64,000 bases of DNA from Laetiporus sulphureus 93-53 (taxonomy: Eukaryota > Basidiomycota > Agaricomycetes > Polyporales > Laetiporaceae). Positions 24,756 to 37,388 of the stretch are shown here, one piece after another; within the stretch, counting starts at the first letter, position 1; each line of letters opens with the position of its first letter. The stretch lies in contig NW_024468560.1 in assembly GCF_001632365.1 (NCBI RefSeq), forward strand, positions 112,388 through 176,387. Direction: 5' to 3'. The position numbers and the translations under genes were made by a program. The notes beneath the pieces were generated by a model. It was not told where the DNA came from, did not search any database, and saw only the letters and a list, made by a program, of their open reading frames with translations.

Positions 24756-25395
24756 GATAGACCATACTCTTGTGAACGAGCGCATCACAGCTACTGGACG
24801 GATGGCGCGGCACCTCAACTGGGGAGCTTATTATGCCCTCACGCAGACTTATCTGAAACTATTTAGCGCCAAGGATGAGTCTGAGCGGGTATACGTCCAC
24901 GCGCTCATAGCTATCCTGGACAATTTCCATTTCCAGATGGAAGAGGTTGTCCCTGACACAGCTGAGGAGTCGGAGAGGGGAGGAGACAATGAGGACACCG
25001 CTGTCGATGAGGAAACCGAATCCACATCGGTCAAGGTCAAGGACCAAATGATCTCACGCATTGCAGATGCGGTCAACCATCGGCTGGTCCCAAGGCTCCT
25101 GCAACACTTAGAGAAGCGTGATGAAACTGAGGACACTCTGAGGATAGCGATTGCCGTGGGTATCATCCAGGTCGTGAAGCATTTACCCCGGGAGACCCGC
25201 GAGCCACAGATAGCTAGGCTACTGACCGTCCTAAGTCAAATCTTCCGCAGCAAGTCTCAAGAGACGAGAGACCTCACTAGGGAGACCCTATGTCGTATCG
25301 CCGTGATTTTGGGGCCATCTTACTTGCCAACGGCTATCAAGGAGCTACGAGCCGCCTTGCTACGAGGCCCGCAACTTCACATTTTCGAATCAGGC
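24750..25395 (+). pseudogene. UTP20: UTP20 fragment (U3 snoRNP / SSU processome HEAT-repeat protein)
   Basis: UTP20 is a very large HEAT-repeat protein needed for 18S rRNA processing. One exon encodes about 210 residues matching a C-proximal part of the fungal protein: MARHLNWGAYYALTQTYLKL, ERVYVHALIAILDNFHF, then an acidic linker, VNHRLVPRLLQHLEKRDETE, IVQ/VVKHLP-like text and SQIFRSKSQETRDLTRETLC up to ELRAALLRGPQLHI. The homology stops abruptly at about 25388. The rest of this protein of over 2,000 residues is absent on both sides, so this is an isolated fragment. Confidence 0.75.
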
Positions 25396-25636
25396 TTCCA
25401 CAGCAGGATAGCAGGTCCCGCATGTTCCGACCCCAGTCGGCAATGGGAATAGAGCAGTTTCGCTGCACTGAACACACCGAAAACACGCGGCGGGGCGTTC
25501 ACATGCCCGCTCTCACGTCCTTCTTCCCATCAGCCTTCGCGCTCAGCCACCCCAGGGAATGGCGCTCGACTGTGAGCGAGCGATAGACGTGGCCGACACA
25601 CGAAAGTTCAGGCATCTGGTACCATGCAGATACGCG

Positions 25637-26321
25637 CTGACAGATCAGACTCATGGCCTACGCTCACTTCCTCCGAAGTCTGCCTTGCTAATTAGACAGT
25701 CTTCTCACAGCTTGGCTTCGCCGTTCAAACTCCACTTATAGACCTTGGAGCAACCGCTGTCAGCCTCGTGCATCACATGCACCATCTCAAGCCTTGATCG
25801 ATATCTATTACTGGTACCAGCTCTAGAGTGTCGTTTGCGCAGATTGCTAGGTTAGTGACAGCACAAATAATTGAAGGCCAAGTTCATCAAGGTGCTCTTC
25901 ACACAGTAGTCCATCCTTCATGTCCAGCAATATCGGAACCATAGCTTCAGGGCCTTCCAGTGGCCCAGAATCTGATATGTCTGATGAAGGATTCCATTCT
26001 GCAAGAGAATCTATCCACAACAGCTCAGACGAGAGCTCAGGTTAGCTTCCATTTCCTGAAAGGTATTGAAAACCACCTAAGTATACTCGACTACATTAGA
26101 CCAGAGCGACGGCACGGTAGGACCAAGGGAAGGCAATATGGGTGTCGAAATACCAGCAAGGCCCTATTGTGGTATGATGTTTCCCCCATCAAAGTGGCTC
26201 AAAGACTGCTGGCTGACCAGAGAGCGAGAAATAGACTTATCTGGGTCACGGAGAGTCTTCGGTAGTCCCGGCGGCCCTGATGATCAGTGGTTTATCCTGA
26301 CAATTTACGATGGACTTAGTG
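25637..26321 (+). repeat. Inverted repeat copy A (~685 bp), 5' part of a lineage-specific gene
   Basis: Nearly identical, in opposite orientation, to 58799-59483. It includes about 280 bp upstream of the ATG at 25919 and the first exons of the downstream gene. Differences seen are a handful of single bases, such as one extra A in the other copy near its inner end. Similarity starts sharply at CTGACAGATCAG and stops at GATGGACTTAGTG. No terminal inverted repeats or target duplications were recognised. Confidence 0.9.
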
Positions 26322-29300
26322 CCATTCAGACGGGGCTGGTGGTCTCCGGTACTCGGCATCTTGTCGAGGAAGAAAGAGGCCTGCACCCCCCTTCGAAACT
26401 TTACATCCAGAGGAGGTGCTCTTCGCTACTCAAGTGCCCATGACATCGACGTCTACGGCATCAACATCCACTGAAATGGAAGTCACAAGACGAGCTGCGG
26501 GTCCAACAGACGGTGTGCGCACGACAACGTTTCATCCCACTGAGGGTTCTTTGAAGAAAAGACGCGTACTACAGTCTGCCTGACATCATAGCTCCCCAGT
26601 GTCACGAGCAATGGCTGCTGCACGTATTGTCCCAGGCACTTCCGGACTCCCTGACGCCGATGAAACACCGGGAGCTAACCTCCAAGGCCGTTGCGAGGGG
26701 GGTATCTCAATCAGCGCGATGAGGCCGACATTTGATTTTACATTTCGGATGCCAGCTGCCCCGTCTTCAGACAACATGCTAGTGCGAGTGCCACATCGAG
26801 AACCTTTCGGCGGTAGTGCACTGGCACCCCCTGCTGAAAGTTTGGCGGTCTCTTCTGCGCAGCTTGCTGGAAACGGAGCGTCTGTTATGTCTCCCTTACC
26901 ATTTGTCGATGCTAGTGCTTCATCACCGCATGTGGTTCATCCTGCCGAGCATACACATCCGCCTACATCTGTGATTGGATCCTGTCCACTGCCAGTGTCC
27001 GCCTTTAACTTGGCACATTCTACAGCGAGCGTTGAGGTAGTTGGACTGGCGACTACTTTGCAGAGCAAAGGGGCTGGAACGGTTCCGCATTCTAGCAATT
27101 CTCGGCAACTGTCGAATGCTGATCACCCATCATCGCCTTTCCGAAGAACGGGTGCAGAAGACACCCGTCCAAGTGCACAGGATCTTGCAGTTGCGATTCT
27201 ACGCAACCGACACGATCCTAGTATCAAAGCCAGTCGTAGAACGTTGGATGAAATTTGCACAGCTGCTATCACTTCCTTTGGTACTCCGTCAACTCCTTCT
27301 GGGACCTTACGAAGCATGGAGGAGCGTGAAGCAGGGCGGATATCGAGCATGATAGCTGGCACTCGCATGATTGTTGCTCTGCCACCCAATGGTCTCGATG
27401 AAGGCCCCTCCGGAAGCAACCCGTCACATGGGTCTTCAAAACAACAGGCACGGGTGAGTCACATTGTTTGCTCGGAGCCACAATACAATATTGACTAATA
27501 ACCAGGGATCCACGAGAAGATGGGGAAAATCAGTGAGCTCCTACCGCTCAAATCGTTCACATTTGCTTATAATTGCATAGACAGCGCGAGGGACAACTAC
27601 TCTAAATTTTGCAACAACACCTCTTGATTTCATACGAGGTACTTCGGCTAGTGCTGTGAGCGAACTTCAATGTTTTAGCTTATAACAAGCCTTTCAACAC
27701 AACTGCATGACTAGGGCTCGAACCTCCCAGGATCCGGATGGGCATCTGCATTCTGCTTCCCGGTCACTCGTTCGAATGATCAGAATATGTCAACTGTGCA
27801 AAACGGAGACGAGAACAGATCACCTTATGAGGGCGACACCAGGAGTCATGGAGGATCATTGGAGCGTGGGTTAGTGGTCTGTTCAGCGGCATGTATCTGG
27901 ATTGAATTGCATTCGGTACACAGGCCCAGTGATGCTAGAATCGTCGGTGAACAAGTGCCCGTAGACTCATTGGGGAGGCCTCTCTCACGTCTGCACACAG
28001 TGTATGACAGAACTCAGGACTCTTCAGGTCAAATGGAGGTATGTTTATCAGTGCTAACACATGCTCTACCCGTCCCATGAGACTCACAACATTTGGAGAT
28101 GGAAGCAGACACTGCTACGAACATTGACCATCTTTTCGGCCTCAGTCATTTATCGGCTGATGAGGATGATCTAGTATTCTCGAATCCCTCACTTTCCCCG
28201 ATCCCTAGGCATGAGGACGCACGTTCGATCCCAAATAATACTTCATCTCTATTCAACTTCGAGACAGCTGCACTCTCCAATGGTGGTCCTACCTCTGCGT
28301 CACCGTCTTCCCATCTTCACTATCCTCAAATCAAAGAGACTGCTATGAATCGCGCTAACGCTGACGTGAGGCAAGTCACTACAAGCTCAGAGATTGCTGA
28401 TCCCAGTCATCGGAGCCACCATCAACGGGCGCATCGCGGGCAGGGACCCTTCGACGAGCAGCCATTTCTCGAAGTTACAAGGCTCGGTGATGACCGATCT
28501 GGAACTCATCATTTCGATGCCTCTTCCTCAGCTCGTGGCGTATATTCTTCATCCACGGAAACAGCTGGGGCGAATACCAATTCAAGGCAGCATGAGCTGG
28601 CTCCTCTATCCTCTCCGAGATCACAGAGTGCACGATCTACAGCATCCCATCATAAGATCGACCATTGGAGTCATTTGCATAACTCAAATTTGATGCTTCC
28701 ATCGCGGATCTCCTCACCGTGGAGAATGCAAGCTTCTTCTCCTGACGTTCAGATGGGACTCTCTGATGGAAGGATCACCCATGCAACATCGCCTCCGAGA
28801 CATTCCTTACCACCCGAGATGCACAGAATACCAGCGTCTCATCCCACACCTGGGCGCTTACCAGATCCGGAGTCAGAGCGAGATGGTGAAAGCGCCGTAA
28901 GCCCTTGTATTTTTTTTCCATGCTGACAGTCTACGTTCACACTTGCGTAGCCCCCAACTGCGACTCGAGGTGACATTCAATCCCTCACAGGCGCAGTGGC
29001 CGAATTAGTACAAGAAGTACGAGCGTTGTCGCTCAAGATTGCGAATCCCTCGTCCTCAGTGCCACGGAGTGGGCGTAGACCCTCTGATGATATGAACGTC
29101 GATGGTGGAGATGACGGAGATGATGAGAGCGATGATCCAGGACCCTCTCCTCTTCGCCGACGAAAAGCCGGATTCACCAAACATCGATCTGCCGTGGAAA
29201 ATCAGCTTGCCGTGCGTATCATTGCATTCATGCAGCCCATAACTAGTGCTAATGTATCATTTTTAGGAGGAGGTCAGAGAGCATTCCAGGATTCTCATGA

Positions 29301-30143
29301 GGCGTGAGAACTGAAATTTGCCCATCGATGAAGCGTGTATAGCGTCTCCGGAAGATATTCGAGCATGGGACGGTGTCAGCCGTTGCTGTAGTCCAGAATG
29401 CTTCCGTATCGACCTCAATGCGACAGCGGCAACTCCTTGGAACAAGTCTGTAGCCAAGGTTTTCGTGAAGGACTTCATCGCGGCGGAAGTATATCAGTGT
29501 CGAAGCGAGATCAAGATTGAAAGAGCATTCATCGCCCATCTCAGGACGCTAAAAAGGCGTTACGAACGGCAAAGGCAGACGGACGCCGAAATTAGGCGGA
29601 CTACGCACAACCATGCGAAGGACCAGCGAAGACATACTGTGAGTTTTTTCAAGTTTTCTGGTCTACGCTTGCATTCTCATGTGTTATGACAGCCAGCTCT
29701 TTCAACAAAGGCTCAAAATCGCTGTAAATACTGCTCAACTGCGGAAGCATGTGAACGTCCTGCGAGACCTCGGACCGGACGGTATGAGCTCTGACGAGCC
29801 CGATCCCGTCGATATGGGTTTGGGAGTGCGACAGTATCGCATATCAATTATGCCGTGGAGGAGCCCAGCACTCAATAGCTGGTTGCGAGTTTTCGACACT
29901 ACATACCGTTTCTCGAAATTTTATTTGCAGGAGGATGACCGCGGCGCCCTTCCACGTGTACGAACTGCTATCCTGCCTAATTCTGCTCGTCCACAGGATT
30001 ACAGCAGCCGTCGCCCAGTGCCTGGATTGCCAGGTAATACTTACAATCCAGAGTGGCTCCGACGACTGCATCCGGTCGAACTAGAAGATCTTCATAGACG
30101 TGCGGAATATTCATTCATTCATGACGATGAGTTATTCAAGTAA
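25919..30143 (+). pseudogene. Agaricomycete-specific multi-exon gene with an in-frame stop
   Basis: It starts at the ATG of MSSNIGTIAS (25919), a Ser-rich N-terminus. Low-complexity blocks follow (26599-27498; 28093-28900, with GQGPFDEQPFLEV). A GTAAGC intron then leads to a block with LVQEVRALSLKI and an acidic run. The C-terminal region is of a type I know as abundant in mushroom genomes: RAWDGVSRCCSPECF, WNKSVAKVFVKDFI, DLGPDGMSSDEPD and PVPGLPGNTYNPEWLRRL. Within it RREN is followed by TGA at 29312 where the family has Trp (RRENWNLPI). This suggests a TGG to TGA change and a dead copy. Function unknown. Whether all blocks belong to one transcript is not certain. Confidence 0.5.
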
Positions 30144-30149
30144 GTGCAG

Positions 30150-30950
30150 CCTCTTATCCCACACTTCCTGGTTCTGATGCTCTTGCATTGTTAGCTTGCC
30201 TCCACCTCGTCCTGCTAGGCATACTAGTAGGCATTCCAACTTCTTCCAGAGCAGTTCCGGTGGAAGGCAGGGATAGGGAACTGGTTCAAAGATGTCCTAA
30301 AGGTTTGAGATAGTCGGACTTTCTTTAGCTTGTGATGTTTTTCGGTCAATGTCACATGTATTTCTCTGGATACTCATCATATTTATGGCAAATATTAATG
30401 TGCATTTCGTCCAACCTACAGCATGTTGAAATGACTGCCACGGGAATAATGTACTGCAAAAGCATGTGGCCGGGCACGGAATAGGAAGAAGTGAATGTGA
30501 ACCGATGCCATCGTTGGTGCTACACCCTCAAGGCATACTCGAGTCCGCTTTTTTGATTTCGTCAAACGAGCAGCGATTTACAGTTCATTTCGAACACGCC
30601 TGAGGGCCGACGCGACACGACGTGATGGGGTCTCACCACATGGGTGTCACGTGACCGTGTTCATGTTTTAAGACCTGATTGCATCAGAAAGAAGATATTG
30701 TACAGCCAGTAAGGAAGTATCCTATCAGTTGCATCATTGTCCGGAAAATTACTGCTGCATGTTTAGTTGGATGCAGTAAGGAAAAGTAAGGAACCTCCTG
30801 GAGCTGGCAAGAGGACCAGGGGTCCTGCATTGGTGCCGATCACTGCCGTCGATCACAACTCAACTGCACACTACATCGTGTTTTCTCCCCGCAAGATTGA
30901 TCTCGTACTCAACCAAATACGTTTCGTTCATCAGCGATATTACTCATTTT
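30150..30950. other. Spacer, no gene recognised
   Basis: Low coding potential, with a promoter-like setting for the coiled-coil gene starting at 30954. Nothing else was identified. Confidence 0.4.
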
Positions 30951-30953
30951 GCA

Positions 30954-32237
30954 ATGAACTTCGACGCGGAAAACACTGTCGGTGATCCCGGACCCTTGAC
31001 AACCGCTGCACAAGAGCCTGACTTGGTCCCTCAAGCCGTGCAATCCATTCTGGCGGACACCATCAACGCCTTTCTGAGCGAGACTGGATATAGTCCGGGC
31101 CTTCTGATCGAGCTACGTGCACAGCGCGACTGGCTCAACTGACTGCGCGACGAGAATGCGCGACTATTCCACGATAACAGCAAGCTCGCGCAGTTGGTCG
31201 CCGCACAGAACGAGCGCATCGTGGCAGGCAGGCCAGTGGAGAGTGGCAGCGGAGTGAACAGGACACCTCGCACACATGTACAGGATGCGAATGTCGTGCG
31301 TGAGCTGCAGCAGAGGATCCAGGAGATCGAGGCAGATTATAACAGGCTCCTCGTCCGGCACAACGAGCTCACAGCACAGCATCAGCACGCGTATGTACAC
31401 TGTTCAGATTACCAATTTTCTGTGCAGTTATGCTTACAGGTGGTATGCACATCACAGGATACACGAGAACGACATGTTGAGAGCGGAGATTTCACGTTTG
31501 AGACAGCATGCACCACCGCCGGAGCTGGCTGCACATTCTCCTATAATGCCGCCGCAGGCCCCGCCTTCTCAACAGCCACAAAATGGTAACGACTGATAGA
31601 TGCTACCTATGATGTGTCATAGCATTTCTCACTGTATCTGGTTGATCTTAGCACTGCCTAATTTCTTCGGAAAATCAATACATTTTATCCCGAGGAAGAT
31701 GGACATCCCTTCGAGCTATCCTTCTGAAATTGCAGGGCCCAGTGCAGTATCTTCATCGAATGGACCTGTTCCAAGTAGTGGCAGTATGGTACCGCCCACC
31801 ACGGCGATGAATGCCATGGAGATCAGCCAACAGCCAGCACAATCCGTTCACGGGATGAAAGATGTGCAGGTTATTGATCTAACGGACGATGACGAGGCAG
31901 AGGTGAAGCCTCAGGAGGATGATCTGCCGAGCGACTGGCTGCAAGAGTTCATCGACCAAGTTTTCATCACGGACAAGGATGAGGAGAACAGCGGGAAGCT
32001 CTGGTGCTGGATGTGCGAGTATGTCGATGATCCCGTCTTACTCTACAGTCAATCGCGCTGATCAGCATTCGGGAATGGGCGCGTAGGGCTCGGCACAAAG
32101 CAGGTGCATTTTCAGAACCTCCTGAGCCATCCGTGAATGCGCCTATCAAGCAGCTTGCGCAGCACTGGAAGGAGAAGCATCCCACTGCCTGGGAGATGCT
32201 GAAGCAGTGCGTGCTGGAGAAGCAGAGCTCAGACTAG
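30954..32237 (+). pseudogene. Lineage-specific coiled-coil protein with premature TGA
   Basis: The start is taken at the ATG of MNFDAENTVG. The N-terminal part (SETGYSPGLLIELRAQRDWL) leads into a coiled coil (ENARLFHDNSKLAQLVA, QQRIQEIEADYNRLLVRH). There is an intron at about 31390-31440, then a Pro/Gln-rich region. A second block follows with VIDLTDDDEAEVKP and a cysteine pair LWCWMCEY, and the end resembles a zinc-finger tail (QHWKEKHPTAWEM). An in-frame TGA at 31140-31142 interrupts the coiled coil at DWLN*LRDEN, probably from CGA. Similar proteins are frequent in mushroom genomes; function unknown. Confidence 0.55.
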
Positions 32238-32239
32238 AC

Positions 32240-32955
32240 ATCTGTTTGCTGCGAAAGATATGATGAATTGACCAGAAGGACACGGCTTGACAGTGTCACG
32301 GATGTACCAGTAATATCAAGCATGATGCTGTGCGAGGTGCGAATACATGGGGCGGGATCCCTCATCTGACGACAGTTGTGTAGGATGGATCGATTGGTGC
32401 ACAATGTTGCAAGCACGGATTGTGCCTTTGGGTGCCGAAAGCTGATGAATTGTGATCGAGACTGCCAATGGAGAGACACCACACGCATTCAGGGCCAGAC
32501 GTATGGTCGCACTAATTTTATCTTCTGCTAATGGCCGAAATCGTGATAGAGCGACAAAAGATCCACATTGTTTCACGTCCAAGCTCCAGCTATTACGCCT
32601 TCTGTACGGCATGAACATCACTAGCCCAATCAGCCCGCCTGATGCAGGCACACAAGGGCCGATTTTGATGCAAGGCTTACGGCAGTATCTCCTGCAAGGT
32701 ACGTTAATAGACATTGACCGGGCCTCTAAGGCAACCTGAAACACCTTCCACTTGTGAAAAGGAGTGATTCTATCGCAGGTGAGTGATCGAAACGCGGCGT
32801 GGATGTATGCAATACTTATTTGTGACCGATACAGGGTGCGAAGTTCTGTTCGCGTTGTGCCAATGATTCTGCACGGTTGCGCTTGTATGTCGCAAGTCTA
32901 GTGTTCTCTTCTGTGTAAGCATCTCGATTGCGTCATACGATCGGGCTTATACTGA
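32240..32955. other. Spacer or 5' region of the membrane protein gene
   Basis: No clear gene. An upstream exon of the following DUF6534-like gene may lie at 32760-32930 but could not be fixed. Confidence 0.3.
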
Positions 32956-32959
32956 ACAG

Positions 32960-34245
32960 CGCCAAGTCTGCAGACGGTACTGGAGACGTACAAGGTCTGG
33001 ATGGAGGTCATCGACCATCTGCATTGGGTTTGCCTTCTCTTCCCTGTGCAAGAATTCTCGGTTATCCTGATTGGGGGTATACAGTACATCGTCCCGCTGT
33101 ATAGCACGGAGTTCCTGTTGAATGGCCTGATTTGCATCATGTGCGAAGGGTTCCTCATAAGAAGGTGCTGGAAGGTAGCAGGCCCATTGCCACTGTCAGC
33201 AGCAATCGTAGGCTTACCAATTTGTAGTCCACACAGCGGAGCTATCTCGTACTCGCTGGGCTCAGATCACTGGCCCTAGCGACTTTCACGGCAAACATCT
33301 ATCTGGTCAGTGTCCTCGCTAACTGCGAATACTCCAGGCAACTCAATGCCTAGCTTTAGGCTGTGCGAATAGCAACGACTATCAGTATCGCTAGTGGCTA
33401 TGCGGACGTGAGCGGTTGACCGCACTTAGGGCCAAAGGTCTGTTCACTGATTACCGTCATATAGCCTTTGAAAGTTTGTCACTGGGCTTTCCCGCTATGG
33501 GTCTTCGGCTCGCTGACTCTCTCAATCTCCTTCACATGCATTCGTAGGTCTCCCATCCAGACGACCCTTCACTCGCTAACACCCTGATGAAGTGTCGATG
33601 TACCTATGGAAGATCCAAACGGGCCTCACCTACCTCGACAAGATGCTCAGGAACATCATCGTGCTCACCTGGGAGACGGCCGCCCTGCCCAGCACGTGCA
33701 CGATCATCGCAGCGGTCTTCTATTGCAGCAGAGAGGTAATGGAATTTAGATGTGTGTCGTTCACGGCCAGAAGCGGAGTATTCACCGACGCTTTTAGATA
33801 ACCGATCCCAGACACCTTGACCTCCTCTTCATCCTCCTCACTGCCAAGCGGTACACGCTCGGCATCCTGCGCACTCTTAACGCTCGGGTTCACATCCGTG
33901 AATGTCTGGCATCTAAAGACCTCGGCCGTGTAACACTGAGCGACTACAACTGGAACGACGCGTCAGCGCCGTCCTCCTCGAGCACCCGCAAGGTTTGTAT
34001 CAGCTTGTGCACTGATAACCACACGCTAAAGATTGCTGCAGCCAACAGCCCCGGATGAAGGCATCCCTCCTGACTGTGCAGTCTCGCAGGGCCGTGAGAT
34101 GCAATTCATCACAGTGGCCAGCGCCCTCGAGGACGGACCTCAGACGAGGGACCCCGCCATCACTTACAGAGATCGACCCTTCGAACGATGCCACCGCTCG
34201 AACTCGTCAAGAGTCTATTTCCAAGACAATTCCTCAGTGTACTTC
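32960..34245 (+). CDS. DUF6534-type multi-pass membrane protein, 5' end unclear
   Basis: Basidiomycete DUF6534 proteins have about seven transmembrane helices, a conserved cytosolic loop and unknown function. Visible blocks are: LETYKVWMEVIDHLHWVCLL (about 32980-33045), STEFLLNGLICIMCEGFLIRR (about 33107-33170), YLVLAGLRSLALATF (about 33244-33290), the motif region IQTGLTYLDKMLRNIIVLTWE (about 33615-33677), and LLFILLTAKRYTLGILRTLNAR (about 33820-33885). The last matches the final helix and the LNAR signature. Short introns separate the blocks. The first helices are not convincing, so the gene may be 5'-truncated. Confidence 0.6.
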
Positions 34246-34280
34246 TAGAGTGTTCCAAATGGTGGATAACATAATACATA

Positions 34281-37200
34281 TTACACTGCAATCGTTTGTG
34301 CGAGGTTGTCGATAAGCTTCGACACCCGTTTGGCCTCGATTTCTGCTAGAGTGATGTTCTTCTCGAGGGTGAGTGCCTCGGTGATGGCAGGCAGCATTGT
34401 AGCTCCGTATCCTGTGCAACGCGGCCACAGTCAGAGATGAAGGCAAGCAAAAATTGTTCTGCACTGTGACGTACCGAGGTACTTCCCCGGTGCCACGACC
34501 AGATGCTTGTACCACTCTCGCTCGTTGATACCCTCTTCCGAGATGAACCCTGCCTCGAACGCCTTCAGCTTCACGTTCACCTTCTCCATGCGCTGTGCAG
34601 CCTTAATGAAGTCCTCGATATCCTTGGGCGGGTTGTCCTTCCTGTGGCGATGAATCTTGTGCAGGATCTTCTTGAGCCAGTCTGGCAGGTGCGGGTGGTC
34701 CATCTTGCCAGAGCAATGACTCTCCTTGATGGGCAACTTGTCGAGAGCTTCCTTGAACTTCTTCTCTGTGTCGGCCTTCTCGACATCGAGAGCTTCGCTT
34801 GCTGACTGCAGGCTGGCGATGGAGCTTCGCAAGTTGGTGAAGTCGGGAGTGATAGCGAGCGAGGAGGCAATGTCTTCAACCCTATAGACGACAGACATTA
34901 GCATACTCCGCACCGCGATATCACGTAGTGAATACGCACTTGTCGAGGTAGCTATCAAGCTCTAGCGAATACTGAGTGGTGTTGAGCGGCACAACGATGG
35001 CATCGATGATGCGCAGAGCGGTTAAGCCCATATGCTTAGCCACAGCAACCTGCACGCCCTGTCAACCAAGCACGATCTGCGAAATACAAATTCACATACG
35101 TGGCGATGGAAGCCAGGATCCCCGTAGCGCTCTTGCCACGCTTGCGAGTCATAGATCGAGTGGTAATGGTAGGGCGCATCAGTCGGCGTGCCACCGAAGC
35201 CCTGGTCCATGCTCGCGACCTAGATCGATTGGACTATCAGCTCTATTGCTGGAGAACAGAGACCATGCCACCCACCCCAAGTCTCTGCAAGAATGGCGTA
35301 TAGTCGCTACCTGAGCCCAACAGGCTCACACCCGTCTCTGACGCATGCGCCGCCTCGTAAATCTGCAGGAACTCCTCGTCGACTGCGCCTTCGAATGTGC
35401 CTGCATCCTTTTTGGCATCCCAGAGTGTCTTTCCGGCAATCGTCGGGTGCGGCACATCCTTGGCAGACTGGCGGATTAGATGCGCGAGTGAAGGCGATGC
35501 AGAGGCGCCCCAACGGGAACTGGATACGGAGACATCTGTGGGTGTATGCATGGAGTTATAAGTCGCCACTGGACAGTGTGATATGTCAGGCGTAGTAACG
35601 CACCGACATTGAGATACGCCACCACATTTTTGGAAATCCACTCCGGAAAGTTCTCCGCCCATTCAGTGCTTCCGATGAGGCCATACTGATAGCCAGAATC
35701 GGTGGTCAAACTCTAAGACTTGCAGTAGTAAATCCATACCTCCTCCGCATCCCAGCTAGCAATCACGATATTCCTCAGGGGTCTCCAGCCGCTCTTGTAC
35801 AGCGCACCGAACCCTCGGATGACCTCATGAAGTGAGACAGTACCAGAAACAGGATCAGCGCCTCCCATGACCCAAGCTGATAACCACGTATGAACATCGT
35901 TACAAAAGAGATGCATCTGACTGGCTCACCATCACGATGACACCCAAGGAGGACGGTCTCGTTGCGGATGTGGCCCGGGATGGCCAGCATGGTGTTCCAG
36001 ATCGGTGTCACCTTGTTGTCCACTACAAACCATGAGCTCGGGCAACGCAACTCATGCTATCTAATCCATCACGCACCTCGGTTCACCAGCTTCACCTTCC
36101 GCTTACTAGCTTCTCCATTAATGACTCTTCCCTCGTCTGTCCCGCCCAGCTCCTCCAGCAATCTCTGCGCGTTCCCCCATCCAATCGGAAAACTCGGAAT
36201 CTTGGGGATGTTCGTACCCTCGTCGCACTCCGCATCCTTGTACGCTGGCCGTCCGGGCGTCGTCGGGTCACCGGGATACGCGCTGATGAATTGTACGCTA
36301 CCGCGCTGCACCGCAGATGGGTTGCGCGCGGGCCCTTCGGGGTAAGGCGCGTACCCGTTTTTGACCGTCACGCTCCCGTCGTCACACGGATCCGAGTAAA
36401 TCAGCACACCAGCCGCACCATGAGTCTGAGCGAGTTGAATCTGGGGGGGAAACGTTGATTACCAACCTTGAAGTGGGGAATAATACATGTCTCGTACCTT
36501 AAGCCCACGGAAGATCGCTCCATAACGCGCAAGCACAACCTTCCCAGTGAAGTTCCCTCCCTTCGCGAGCACCTCGTCGTAATCTTCCTTCCGGCCATAG
36601 TTCACATACACAAGCTCTCCTTCGGCCTCGCTGTCCGCACTCAGTCCATGCCATACTGGGACCGCAACGCGGTACTTTGCCACCTCAGGGTCACGCGGGT
36701 CACCGTCTTCCTCCAGCTCAGCAGTCCACACGGCTTTGCCTGCCTCTTCATCCAACAGCTCTAAACTGTGGCTGATAGATGTGTTCATGACGGGGTAGTA
36801 GACATCGATCCACGCATAGGGAGTACGATGCTTGTTGATACCGAGAGTCATGGCACGGGAGGCACGAGATCCTGTGGGGAAGATGGGGTCTGGTGCACCA
36901 GGGAAAGAGTGGATGTGAAATTGAGACCGGAAGAGCTGGAGAATTGCTTTGGCATCCTCGAAGTCCTCGGACGAGCCTGCGAGGTGAGGGTGGGTTGCAT
37001 AAGCACGGGACGCAGCGAATGCGCTGGCCGGTTCAGGCGTCGCCCTATAGAAGATAAGGGCCTGACAATCAGTTCAATGCGAAGGCCGAACATACAGAAA
37101 CAGCTCTTCTGCTTTCTTCCCAGACAACCTTGGATGCGCAGGATTGACCGCGAGATCCAACGCCCAAGAGCCGGGAGTATCGGCCTCACTGTCTAGTCCA

Positions 37201-37388
37201 GGGTGGTGTTTGAGGAACACCCTCTTTGCCAGCACATACACCGTGACGAAGGCGTAGAATATGAGAACTGCCCTCGTGAGTCTGCATCCGATGGTACGGC
37301 GAGTCTTCGCAGGTTCCTCGCTCGATTGGGCGTCCTCCAGAAGGGAAGCCTTCTCGATGTCGGCCTTCATTGCTTTGTACGCTGTCAT
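34281..37388 (-). CDS. Glutamate carboxypeptidase II-like M28 metallopeptidase, type II membrane protein
   Basis: A di-zinc exopeptidase of the M28B family (relatives: human FOLH1, yeast VPS70/TRE-type proteins). The start is the ATG of [10 protein letters not shown], with a short cytosolic tail and a signal anchor ([15 protein letters not shown], about residues 38-52). In order come a protease-associated domain ([16 protein letters not shown]), the peptidase core and a C-terminal dimerisation domain (SELD-like, about 34970-34281). Metal-site motifs survive splicing: CHRDAW (an intron splits the Ala codon), GGADP, SWDAEEYGLIGS, the Asp after NV, and YHYHSIYDS. About eight introns with GT-AG borders keep the frame. 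No stop or frameshift was seen, and length (about 850 residues) fits the family. It is probably functional. Confidence 0.88.
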
